DNA from: Reticulitermes lucifugus
Taxonomy: Eukaryota > Arthropoda > Insecta > Blattodea > Rhinotermitidae
DNA: 63,187 nucleotides
Assembly: GCA_026260175.1 (NCBI GenBank)
Contig: JAKCWW010001813.1
Coordinates: forward strand, 1 to 63,187
Reading direction: 5' to 3'
In this document: one piece after another, positions 11,601 to 20,890 of the stretch
How the letters are laid out: every line of letters starts with the position of its first letter
Numbering within the stretch: position 1 is the stretch's first letter
Made by a program: the position numbers and the translations under genes
The notes under the pieces: model-generated
The model's database searches: none
Seen by the model: the letters and a program-made list of their open reading frames with translations, nothing else
Told to the model about the DNA's origin: nothing

Positions 11601-14600
11601 TCGGAAATATCAACACTTTCTTCCCAATAAAGCCTTTTATTAATCACGCGCCAGTGAACGTGCTTGAAAATCTTCAACCATTTGCGGATAAGCTTTCGTT
11701 TTTCATTACATACGCATGTCACAAATGCATGCAAAATGTAAAACCATTCAACGTCACTGGATTCATCAACCTGCATAGGAACAACCTCCTCACTCTTTGT
11801 AATTTTATTATCTGTCGATATTACAGCCACTGTTCTCAATTCTCGAAATTTCGGAGTCTGAAAGCGACACTTTTAGCCTTTAGGCACACATCGACAAGCA
11901 CACACGAAACAATGTCTGCTATACACATCACAAGATTTTTGACAGTCCCTCACATTTATGCTTAAAGAAAACGAGACGTTTGGCCTTGCAGTCGGCGTGC
12001 TGCTTGTGTATATCATGTTTGTGTAATTTCGCTGCACCATTGGACTGTTTAGTAAAAGCTGATAACACGCAGTTGGCAACAGGCGCCTTGGAATCCCGAA
12101 CAAACGCAAATTCAGCCTGGAGACTGCAGTCATTATACTTACGTTTCTTATTTTGATTGTGACATCAGTACCTACGTAACGCAACTTATCCATTTCCCCC
12201 TTTGTCTGAAAAATAACCGGTCTCGATATTTACTTTCATTACGAGGGTTCAAGGAAGTACAGACACTGCACATTCACGTCCACCACCACCGCACTGATGA
12301 TAAACACTCCGCTTGGCGACCCAACCGCCTGACACTCCCATACATTACCCCCGACGCGCACTGACAGCGGGTTGCATTGCCACAACGCCGTACCACACAC
12401 TCCGCGCCCTTTCGTTTGGCGAGCAGCGCATTATTACCGTCTTATTCTTTGGCAGCCAGGTTGAACCAAATCCTGGACTTCGCCCTGCAGGCCTATGTTT
12501 CTGAACGCGACGCGTTGAAAAGTGGATTGGCTGTCACTCCACATTACAGGTACACCCTGTTCTTCCGCGAGGATGCACTTCTGCAAATCGCCGCGCATAT
12601 CTGAAGGTATACACGTAACAATTCGGAAGCGTTCCTAAAAGCGCAGAAATTGGACGAATTAAGATTAAACTACCCCGCGATACCCCCACTTTTTACGGGT
12701 ATTAAAACATGGAGAAATTATATGAATCATATACAAACATAAAAACAGCGAAAGGTAAAGCTGTTCCTATGCACACAATGAAGGCATATAGGGGGAGTGG
12801 AGGCATGGCTCCACTCATTCTTAACCTTAGCACCAGATGGAGGTGTCATCAAAGTAATATACATACTATAAATTCAAAATTAATACAGTGCCCCTTCAGG
12901 AGCTTCTTCAATTCTGGCAGGCTGACCATCTGAAGTTCAAGGGTCAGATAAAATGGAAGCTCAAGTGAAGAATATTTCAAGCACCTCTTGATGGAAATCT
13001 CAGTTGCAGTCTTTAACTTCTGATTATAGATTCCCTTGCAGCCTTCTGGTTATTTTAAATCCCCCATCAGACCTTGGAACTTCTCATGCCATCTGCATCA
13101 TATTCATTGAAATGAGTGTCATTGCACAGTCAGTTGATAAGAATGATGCATGGCCATTATGAGGGCTCTCATAGACCTGTCCTCAGGACTAAACTTCTGA
13201 GTCCTCTCTGCCGGGCTCCTGCAGAGCCACATCTTCAATGCTCAGATCCTCTTCTTTATTGACCTCAAATCAAACCTGCTGGGCAGTGTCAGCAATGGCC
13301 TCTTTTCCCCCCATTAGTAATATCATCCTCCATCGTGAAATCTCCGAAGCCATTTCTTCAACACAGCATTCACACAGTCAGGAGTGACTTCATCCCAAAC
13401 ATTGTGAATGATATCAATCACCATCTTCATGTTAGATTTCCAACAATTCCTTTCCACTGATTATGATGGAGGAGGCTTGTAACAGCTGCTAGAACCATAA
13501 GTTGGAGGAATGATGCAGTGATGAGGAGAAAGGAACAACATTTAAATATTTTCACACAGACAACAAACTTGGTGGGTGACCAGGGGCACTGTCCAGCACG
13601 AGAATTTTGAAGGGGGCCATCCTTATCACAGTAGGCCTACAATTTCTCTTGCAGCCCTCTTGAAAAATACTGACTGAAAATTGTTGATTATCTACCTGTT
13701 TTTATTAGCCCTCTTACACAACTGTCTTATTTTTACATACCCCTTCAGTGCCTGTACGGTAAAGGTACAGTTCACCCTAGAACGGCCATGAAGGCCCAGA
13801 GGGGGAGTAGAGGTATAACTACTCTTTCTTTAACCTCGGCGCTAGATGGGGGTGGGTGGTCAACACCACGCCCCGGCCGCTTTACCACCGGGAATGACCC
13901 GGTACCCATTGTACAGAGAAAGAAAGAAGAAAAGGACACGAAGAAACATTCTCCAGGCTTGCTCTTATAGCTGTTCAGTGGTTTTTGACAGTTGTCATCT
14001 TAGATGAGTGAAATGAGATAAGACTGAAACAAAGATAGAAGGGTTTAAACTGCATCTTCGGGCAATTAAGGATGTAAATTGGATTGCCTGGTTCGTAACT
14101 GTGTCCAGTGGTGGGCATTTGGTGTCAATGGCTTTAAGTATTTGAATTTTATTACCAAACACTTATTTATTCCTCACTACCACAAAATGGAGCCCTTTAA
14201 TTTTCTTACAAAAAACCTGGCAATTATATTATAGTAAGATAGGTTTAAATAATTTGCAGTTTTCATTATCTTTACTTTCAAGTAACTTCATGTAATTTGA
14301 GTGCTCCACATCAGTCTGCGAGATGAATTTGGAAGTGCAGCAGTGCGTACTACGGTTGCATCTCTGTTTCAGTTTTCATATTTCTCTTACAGGATGATAT
14401 TATGTTACCAGACCGAATCCTACATCAATATGAAGCAGCAAAGGAAAACACAAATGCAGTGAGTAAAGTAACTGGTTATACATTTTAGTTATAGCTCTTT
14501 TGCCCAAATGTGCATTCAGAATTACAGTTGGAGGGACAGATGTTGGCATGTGTAAAGATCACATACAGGGGCAATGCTTGCTGTACGATACTAAGTTGTC

Positions 14601-17600
14601 AATATGCCTTTCCCCACTGGTACATTTACATTGCCTAAATATGTAATGATCAAAAAACAAGTTGCAGGGCACAGTCTGTGCAACAGGAAAACAGAGTTTA
14701 TGACTTCTACCTGGAACTCCTTGTACATGTTTAGGAACATATGTTACACTTCAGCTACATCTATGCTTAACAAGGGCTGACCATAAAATTTTGGGACTAG
14801 TTTCACTGTATGTCAGTAACACACAACACAGAGATTATACGCATGTTAATAACTGTTTCTGAGGTCCTCCTAAAGCCATTTTTATTTTGTGTCAGTTATG
14901 AGTAAAACAACATATGCTTATAAAGATGTGTGTGAAACTTGGGAAGATGATCAAGAAGAACTACAGATGATTAAATATGCATTCAGAGAACAATCTCTCA
15001 GCTGCAGTAGACATTTGAATAACTTGCTTGATTTAAATGTGGCAGAATTTCTGTAAAACATGATGTATGTTCCAGCGAGCCATCCATGATCACCACATAT
15101 GTAACAAATTGTAGCTATTCATGACAAAATTCACAGTGACAGGGATTCATGTATTTTATTTGGATGTTCTGAAACATCAAACAGATGGAGTTCAATGAAA
15201 ATAGCTTGAAAAATGAAAGTTATGATTCATGGATATATGAATTCATATGGCACTTCCTGTAAGGAACTGACCAAGTACTGTACTTAACTGGTTCCATGCC
15301 AAAGCCATTCAAGGAATTAGTGCCTAGTAACATTTTTGTGTTCCCCAAACTGAAAAGTGCATCAAAAGAAAAGAGATATCAAAAGTGACGGCATTCATTC
15401 ACGCACTGGAACTGGACAACAGTGTGAAGGATGAGTACCAGAAGTGCTTCAATAAGGGATGTGGTCACTGGATTCAGTAAGTGCCATCAGGAGGAGACTA
15501 CCTTACAGGAAATTAATATGATTAACCTCCAAACAACCAGGCTGGTATTTAAATTGTAGCGCATGGTTTATGAAAAATGTATTATTATTTTGTAGAAAAT
15601 ACAACAGAGATTATGTAGCATATCTTAAAAATGCAGCAAATTTCCTTGTTGCCTACGTATATAAAATACATTTCTAGGGGTGTGTTTTACATGCGTTCTC
15701 ACATGTGAATGCAGGTTCTTTAAAGGTTAACATGTGTGGCTTGTGATTCTTACAAAAGAATAGTCCCAGAATTTTTGGATCTGCACGTTTCCTTAAAACA
15801 ACATTAAACTGCCTCTTACATCGCAAGCTTCAAACTGTTGCAGATCGTAGGATGTGGTTTCCATCGTTTGCCTGCTGACTCCACTGTCCGCTTCACACGA
15901 TGGGCTAACTCACTAGATGACCAGCAGCTTTATCACCAGCTATATACATCACATGGACCAACACTTGTGATGCCAACTTGGTTTTGTGCAAGGGCTGTGT
16001 TTGACAGGTTGGTTGTATTTGCTGTTCTAAGAGAACAGCTGACATGCAGATATAACCTGTAGGTTTCAAAGATGGAATCTTATGTGTTGAAATCTTTCAT
16101 CCTATCTGGTTTTTGCAGGGTTGGAGGTTTCTCGGAGGAAGGGAAAGGAATTCCAGAAGACCTGATATTCTTCTACAATCACTTAGATCAAGGCGGGAAA
16201 CTTTATAAAGTTCCAGAATGTCTGCTCATGTATCGCTACCATCAAAATGCTACAACATTCTCAATTCATGAGTATGTATTCTACAAATGGCTCACCAAGT
16301 CCTTACAAATTAGTATAATCCCTCTTTAATGTTCCTCTAGAAGACAGAGAATCTGCATACCAAACTGAGAGCAAATCTTAAAGTAGAAAAAATTTAGTAC
16401 TGAGTCAACTCCTTGCTGTGTCTGTTCCATCACACCACAATAAATTACGTGCTCCAACTGAGGATTGTGAATGAACTTGTGCATTACATATTAATGCAGA
16501 AATTTCAGTTTCCAGGTGTTAAATCAATGCTAAGGAGTCCATAAATGTCTGCTTCTTCCAATAGGAGGGTCTGGCTACAATAACAATGACACTCAAGATA
16601 GGGTTGACACATGTTAATATATATTAGCAGAAGGACTATTTTTTTCCCCACAAGAAAGACATGGCATAATATTGTCCATCCTTAAAACTATTACTGTATT
16701 AAGGTGTGGTGAATAAAAGACATTTGTATTAACTGACAGGATATCATCAGAATGCTCTTAATTTTAATACTGTGGCAAAGGGTTAATAGCTCTAGGACAA
16801 TAGAACACAAAATCAGGAAAGTAATAGTTTTCAATCAAGAAATGTAAGATGTTAATTTTATTTTGGATGAATGCACTGTGTACAAGTGAGCTATACTGTG
16901 GATGTTTGAAAATCCTTACTGTCTCCACCTTCAAGGTGTAGTGCCCCATGGCTCTTTTACTACTTACAGTGCATGCCCATCATATGGTCACCCAGTGATA
17001 GACAATGGGGACAGAAAGAAAATGACCAATCTTAGAAGGGTCAATCTATTCTTATGGGGGGGGGGTTAAAGAGGTGGAATGTATTGGAATCCTGCATGGA
17101 AGTTGTGGGCTGGCAGGAACAGAAGTAAGAACAATAGGAAGAGGGGAAGTAAGAGAAATATGTCAGCCCTAAAAATGGATAAGTGGGTCAGATCTAAAGC
17201 AATGGTGATGTCCTCTTCAGCTTTGACAAAAAAACTGCAAGATATCAGTACAGACCACTTCTACATAGTGCCTTAACCCAAACAAATGGGATCACAAACC
17301 TGAAATAATTAAATAGTGAATGCACCAAATTTGTTATATTCATAGTAAATTAAATGAACAGCATATACAGTTTCTGAAAATATAAAGATACACACCCAAA
17401 GTTAACAAATTAACAAATTGGAGCAGAACCCTTTTGGGGAAGATGATAGTCATCCAACTCATCAAAAATTTCCCTTACTTTTATGGAACATAAAGGCTCA
17501 TTACTTTGTTGACAAGAGCCTAAAACTGAACTGTGTACTTAATCAGAAAAACCCTATCACAAACACCCTCACACCTTATTCAACAGTATCCTCCCACCTA

Positions 17601-19665
17601 CACCTAGGTCCCAGAAGGGTCTCTTCCAGCCAGGCTTCTAACTAAAATTCTGAATATACTTCTCATCTGTCTGATGTATGCTACATGCCAAGCACATATC
17701 ATCCCTCTTGATTTTATCACCCCACTACTTGAGGAAGAACGCAAATTATAAAGTTTCTAATTTTTCTTCAGTCTATTCTTACTCAAAGATTATTGTCTCC
17801 TGGGATGTGATGCCATTTAGTTTGGTAGATAGGTTCCTCCTCAAAACACTGGCACCTATGTATCAAACTACATCCCAGAAGACAGTAATATTGAGTTACT
17901 GCCACGGGAACCACGAATCTCTCTTTGTGCTACCTCTTCTCTCTGTTACGGTCAGAAACAAACTTTCACATCCACACAAAACAATGGGTAAAATTAGTTT
18001 ATGTGTTTTAATTTTTATGGTTTTTGATAGGACACAAGAAGACAGAAGGTTCTGAGCTGAATAATATCAAGCATTCCTCAAATTTAATCTGCTCTTAATT
18101 AGTATTCAAAGTACGATTTTCTTAGTAATAGAATCTGCACCTGTACAGAAGGGTCATCCAGCAACTCAAAGTGTATTAATTTGTAATTCTGCACATTATG
18201 TTCACAGAAGCACAATCTGGTCAATACGCCTGGAGAGGTTGCAGAAGCAGGTCCTAACCACCTGGCCAAAATTCAGCATTTGGAATGCTGGCAAGCAGGG
18301 ACGAAGATTGTACCGGTGTCTTCAGCCCAAGTTCCAGGACAGAGTTGTGGCTTTCTGTGATGTTGATGTTAAGAAAGTAGGGAAAACATACTCACCTCCA
18401 CACCAACCTGAACGCCTCATTCCAATACTTCATTTCAGAGATGTCAAACCACCTGTAATCATTTGTGTCAAATTGGTAAGCAGTTTAATTTGTATTGTGT
18501 AAATGAACCCATAGAATTTCTTCAGTTTTGAACACAAATTTCTTAGTTCCAAACCAGTTTACATTACTATTATGCATGAGGATATTTTAATTCCACAAAA
18601 CTTTCCAAATAAATTACATACAGGGTTTTTTAATGAGTCTGCAGTGTTGTGCCATACTAGCAAAAGAACAAGAGAAAAGATACATGTGTACATAACAAAG
18701 GTTATGTTAAGGAAAAACTTTTTATTTACATTAATCTGTAATGTACAGGATAAGGACATATAAATCCCTAAACTACAGGGCTGGCAACTCAATTTTAAAT
18801 CTGGGATTTTAACTAGACACAGCACTGTTGTTGAAAAAATATGTATATTTTCGGAACTGTGTTAAAATATTCGACTAAGAAGTCTTTGACACAATACGTA
18901 CTGTTGAATTCTACAGCACTACTTTCTTACTGGTACAAACGCACAGTCTCCAAAAAAGTCTGATAAGAGCGCTGAAATGATACTCAATATTAGGCACAAA
19001 AATTCAAATGCACAGTGCTTACTTGTTTAGAAATGGAATGCTGAATTAGGTGTATACTTCAGTATGGTAAGTATGAAAACCGTACATACACAGGCCAACT
19101 TTGCACTCTGAGCCAATGGCTGAGGCAGTTGGTCACAAGCCTGTCACTGCAGAGGCCCAAGTTCAATCCCAGACCAGTCCATATGGGGTTGTTAAATTCA
19201 ACAAGTTAAAAAGAGAGAGAGAGATTGTGTATGTCTTTCATCTTCAAATAAGTCAATAGCTAGTAGCCATTATGTCTCCTCTTTCAGCATATGGCACATT
19301 ACTGGGTGTTGTCACATTCATTGTCAAAGCTACTTTTTACTGGTGGTCTATGCATATTTGTCAACAAGTACACATCATGTTTAAATATGGGAGAGTTGAA
19401 ACCTACTTAAATCAGTACACCTATTAATTTGTCATGCTGCCAGCCTAACAATTTTACTGATTACCAAATCATGTTTTAATCTGTACCCAAATGAAAAACA
19501 GGTCCTACACAATAAAGATTGCTTTCACAAGCTTTCTTTTCATTCATGTTTGTAATCTGTCATAAAGCTTCTGATTTCTTGCAGGACTTAACAGGAGGAA
19601 ATTTTGAGGAAAATCTAAAATCATTAAAACTGCGAGAAGGAATCGATTACATTCACTTCAGCTGA
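5139..19665 (+). CDS. B3GNTL1: B3GNTL1 / QTGAL: tRNA-queuosine galactosyltransferase-like glycosyltransferase (7 exons, complete)
   Basis: Exons 5139-5376, 8758-8822, 14393-14458, 15844-16007, 16119-16271, 18208-18475 and 19585-19665 join in phase to 1035 nt (344 aa). Known: the vertebrate family (about 360 aa) is a GT2-fold enzyme recently shown to galactosylate queuosine-34 of tRNA-Tyr; the older name suggested a beta-1,3-GlcNAc transferase. Seen: SVIIPIHN (6-13) and VYDDAST (40-46) form the nucleotide-sugar fold; DVDD (100-103) is the DXD metal site; PED (190-192) fits the GT2 catalytic base region; LLMYRYH (213-219); a C-terminal block with [10 protein letters not shown] (253-262) and FCDVD; the end DYIHFS matches the family end. 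No signal peptide or membrane segment, so cytosolic. The start is chosen because it gives the same spacing to IIP as the human protein, although TTTCAG just after the ATG also resembles a splice acceptor. A poly(A) signal AATAAA lies at 19718-19723. Confidence 0.93.
6148..6312 (-). mobile_element. hAT-type MITE, copy 1
   Basis: Starts CAGGGGTACACAAATCC and ends ATGCACCCCAG, imperfect terminal inverted repeats. Internal words (GTGCCTAGAATTTT, GGGTCCACA) recur in the copies near 10587, 44108 and 58694. No target duplication is preserved. Confidence 0.6.
8380..8667 (-). repeat. tRNA-derived SINE, family A, full length with target-site duplication
   Basis: tRNA-like head (right side, minus strand: A-box-like TAGTCAGTATAGC, B-box AGTTCAAATC), body with CGGGGCG/GGTTCTTTCC words, 3' tail near 8385 in TTTACCTTT. 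Flanked by ACATAAAGGTCAATG (8365-8379) and ACATAAGGGTCAATG (8668-8682), a 15-bp duplication with one mismatch. Confidence 0.8.
8758..8822 (+). CDS. B3GNTL1: B3GNTL1 exon 2 (residues 80-101)
   Basis: Short 65-nt exon after acceptor TTAACAG. Encodes [20 protein letters not shown] plus D100-V101, the first two positions of the DXD site. Donor GTAAGA at 8823; a LINE fragment begins within about 10 nt of this donor. Confidence 0.92.
8828..9350 (-). pseudogene. LINE 3' fragment, C-terminal reverse-transcriptase region
   Basis: Minus-strand reading, interrupted by stops, gives [53 protein letters not shown] and [15 protein letters not shown]. This is the C-terminal tail of an abundant insect endonuclease/reverse-transcriptase LINE. 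Its 3' end abuts B3GNTL1 exon 2. Confidence 0.75.
10020..10190 (+). pseudogene. Mariner transposase relic, N-terminal helix-turn-helix
   Basis: Reads [19 protein letters not shown] then [14 protein letters not shown], the conserved mariner N-terminal pattern (IKFCxKLGKTAxET, ALSRTxVxEWxKRF). The rest of the transposase is not present here. Confidence 0.75.
10587..10730 (+). mobile_element. hAT-type MITE, copy 2
   Basis: AGGGGTATACACAC at left and GATTTGTGCACTCG at right; interior CTAGGTACCAGAAGGGTGAC and GAGGACCCACAAA match copies 1 and 3. Ends decayed. Confidence 0.55.
11405..12135 (-). pseudogene. Decayed hAT transposase of the ZBED5-like group, with BED-finger remnant
   Basis: Minus strand, 5' to 3': a frame at about 12122-11931 reads [30 protein letters not shown] and [14 protein letters not shown], resembling the BED finger and following phenylalanine-rich stretch (xEFFxxKxxxL). 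After a stop, a 144-codon ORF (11839-11405) ends [12 protein letters not shown] then [19 protein letters not shown], close to the ZBED5-type sequence VVKIVNFIKSRPLNSR. Several frame changes separate the pieces. Confidence 0.65.
12240..12610 (+). other. CpG-rich block with a short 2A-like motif, origin unclear
   Basis: Strikingly CpG-rich relative to its surroundings. One frame (12313-12504) contains [12 protein letters not shown], which resembles the 2A-like (x-V-E-x-N-P-G-P) motifs at the start of some LINE ORFs, but the final Pro is Leu and the frame stops soon after. Not a supported gene. Confidence 0.3.
12750..12860 (-). repeat. SINE family A fragment
   Basis: Body/tail fragment with AATGAAGGCATATAGGGGGA and TGGCTCCACTCATTCTTAAC, matching the copy at 8380; tRNA head missing. 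Confidence 0.65.
13755..13930 (-). repeat. SINE family A fragment
   Basis: ATGAAGGCCCAGAGGGGGAG and CCCCGGCCGCTTTACC match the body of the 8380 copy; head missing. A short chance ORF lies across it. Confidence 0.65.
14393..14458 (+). CDS. B3GNTL1: B3GNTL1 exon 3 (residues 102-123)
   Basis: A 66-nt exon, phase 0 on both sides, opened by TTCTCTTACAG and closed by GTGAGT. It starts with DDIMLPDR, completing the DXD metal site begun in exon 2. Confidence 0.92.
14780..15785 (+). mobile_element. Mariner-like element, internally deleted and dead, with recognisable inverted ends
   Basis: N-terminal piece from about 14900 ([27 protein letters not shown]) and C-terminal piece near 15310-15500 ([32 protein letters not shown]) are in the order of a mariner transposase, with the catalytic centre lost and many stops. 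Ends: AAATTTTGGGACTAG near 14800 and, reversed, AAATTCTGGGACTATT near 15770. Lies in B3GNTL1 intron 3. Confidence 0.7.
15844..16007 (+). CDS. B3GNTL1: B3GNTL1 exon 4 (residues 124-177)
   Basis: Encodes [16 protein letters not shown] and [12 protein letters not shown], all conserved in the family. Ends in phase 2 (AG of arginine 178) at a weak donor, GTTGGT. Confidence 0.92.
16119..16271 (+). CDS. B3GNTL1: B3GNTL1 exon 5 (residues 178-228)
   Basis: Acceptor TTTTTGCAG. Encodes [19 protein letters not shown] and LLMYRYH, including the PED triad region expected to carry the catalytic base. Ends in phase 2 (GA of E229) at GTATGT. The preceding intron is only 111 nt, the shortest in the window. 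Confidence 0.93.
16272..18207 (+). other. B3GNTL1 intron 5 (1.9 kb)
   Basis: Contains a poly-G tract at about 17056-17066, a copy of the CCTCAG/AAGAAATTCCC repeat family (about 17415-17645) and an inverted-repeat element (17795-17930). No exon seen. Confidence 0.65.
17795..17930. mobile_element. Inverted-repeat (foldback/MITE-like) element, CTGGGATGTGATG family
   Basis: Left CTGGGATGTGATGCCATTTA with TTTGGTAGATAGGT; right TATCAAACTACATCCCAGAA, which pairs with the left arm. Further copies occur near 25040, 26140-26270, 28740-28925, 36015-36205, 38340-38505 and 60965-61060. Confidence 0.6.
18208..18475 (+). CDS. B3GNTL1: B3GNTL1 exon 6 (residues 229-318)
   Basis: Acceptor TTCACAG; completes E229 and reads [12 protein letters not shown], then [21 protein letters not shown] and PVIICVKL, the C-terminal Rossmann-like block of the family. 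Donor GTAAGC at 18476, phase 0. Confidence 0.93.
18476..19584 (+). other. B3GNTL1 intron 6 (1.1 kb)
   Basis: Carries a family-B SINE at 19095-19200 and a short GA repeat; otherwise AT-rich with nothing recognised. Confidence 0.6.
19095..19230 (+). repeat. tRNA-derived SINE, family B
   Basis: Head with A-box-like TGGCTGAGGCAGTTGG and B-box AAGTTCAATCCCAG, followed by a short GAGAGAGA stretch. Related to the copies at 590-705 and 43945-44070. Confidence 0.65.
19585..19665 (+). CDS. B3GNTL1: B3GNTL1 exon 7 and stop (residues 319-344)
   Basis: Acceptor TTCTTGCAG. Encodes [14 protein letters not shown] and ends DYIHFS-TGA, nearly identical to the vertebrate C-terminus. AATAAA follows 53 nt after the stop. 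Confidence 0.93.
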   Translation, partial: DLTGGNFEENLKSLKLREGIDYIHFS

Positions 19666-19717
19666 TTTGAAGATGCTATTCTACTTCATGTTATTGTCTA
19701 CTGTATACCACTTTTCT

Positions 19718-19723
19718 AATAAA
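19718..19723 (+). terminator. Poly(A) signal of B3GNTL1
   Basis: AATAAA, 53 nt after the TGA, followed by a T-rich segment. The only canonical signal close to the stop. Confidence 0.6.
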
Positions 19724-19739
19724 TGTTTATTAAACCCTT

Positions 19740-20756
19740 AATGGTCAGGTTTTTCCATAAGTGCTGTCACATTGGTATTCCTGGCATATTACAGAATGAA
19801 GAATTATATCTTCAAATACTGAGTAAACTCTTAGCATAATTTTTTGGCACAAGCAGAAGGCTAGGAGGGTTCATTGATGAGTTATTATGAACATGGTAAT
19901 GAACCTTTGGGTAAGGGTTTGGAGATATATGGTGACAAGCTGAATGATGACCGGCCTTTGAAGAACTCTGTTCCAGGGAGTCCTAAATGTTTACAGTGGT
20001 TATAGTCATATGAGATAATGTCATGTAGGGTACACAGCAGAATCTTACAGCGTTTCCTACAAAAATAAGGCATGATATAGTTGCACCACAATCCAGTGAA
20101 AAGTATGATTTTGACACAGTTCAAAATAAAGTCGATCATCTTTTGTGGTTTGTGGAAAGTGTCTGGTCATAACACTGACCTTGGTCAATTTAAGTATTTA
20201 CCTTTTAAATTGCCAGTGTCGACTTCAGTTGATCTAAAGTTTACTCTGCTCTTTTGCCTTAAATAGGCCATGCACACAATAATTTCTGTCAGGAATAATA
20301 TTTTGCATCTTTATGAATCCCTAGCTGACGTAACTAGAAGAAATATATGCATTTGGTCACATACATAAGGGTAGAAAAATATCATAAATATATCACAACG
20401 TTTATGTTTAGTCTTGAGCTTAGCAAGTGATTTGTGAGGCTGCAGTCAGTAGCATGTTTCCTTGTTGTGAAGTTGTTTGTGAGTTTATTTATACATAAAG
20501 TGCAATATGGCTAATAGGAAAAGAACATTGCTTAGAACTGAAGCAGAATAGTGACTTCTATTGATGAGACACCTACACGAAGATGTCGAGTGTGTATATT
20601 ATCAGAATGTATGTAACACCACCAAGTCTAATTTTAATTTACCTTTTACAATTTTAACATTTTCAGATTATTTAACACTGAAGCAAATGTGATATTCTGA
20701 CTCAATCTGACCGGGAACATAAAAAAATAACTAAAACTATTGCATTACCTCTATTT
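19740..20756. other. Intergenic DNA between convergent B3GNTL1 and coilin
   Basis: About 1 kb, AT-rich, without recognised genes. A possible coilin poly(A) signal (TTTATT on the plus strand) is at 20484-20489. Confidence 0.5.
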
Positions 20757-20890
20757 CTACGGGTAGAGAAGCCGTGTTTCAAGCATCTCATTCCAGTTCA
20801 CCATCAGATTATCAAATGTATCCATCTCAGATGAGTCATCACACTCAAGATGAAATCTACCTTTTGGCTGCTGATATTCTTTGTTACCAT
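20757..20890 (-). CDS. COIL: Coilin exon 4 and stop (residues 552-595)
   Basis: Acceptor GGTGATTGCAG. Reads DGNKEYQQPKGRFHLE, then MVNWNEMLETRLLYP-TAG, matching the coilin C-terminal pattern of a Trp-x-Glu segment followed by a short basic end. Confidence 0.87.

Larger units (their letters stand above)
8823..14392 (+). other. B3GNTL1 intron 2 (5.6 kb), repeat-filled
   Basis: Contains the LINE fragment, a mariner N-terminus (10020-10190), a long repeat ending in GGACGGACAGACAGG (about 10195-10480), a hAT MITE, a hAT/ZBED-like transposase relic, a CpG-rich block (12240-12560) and two SINE pieces. No exon of B3GNTL1 is missing. Confidence 0.7.
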
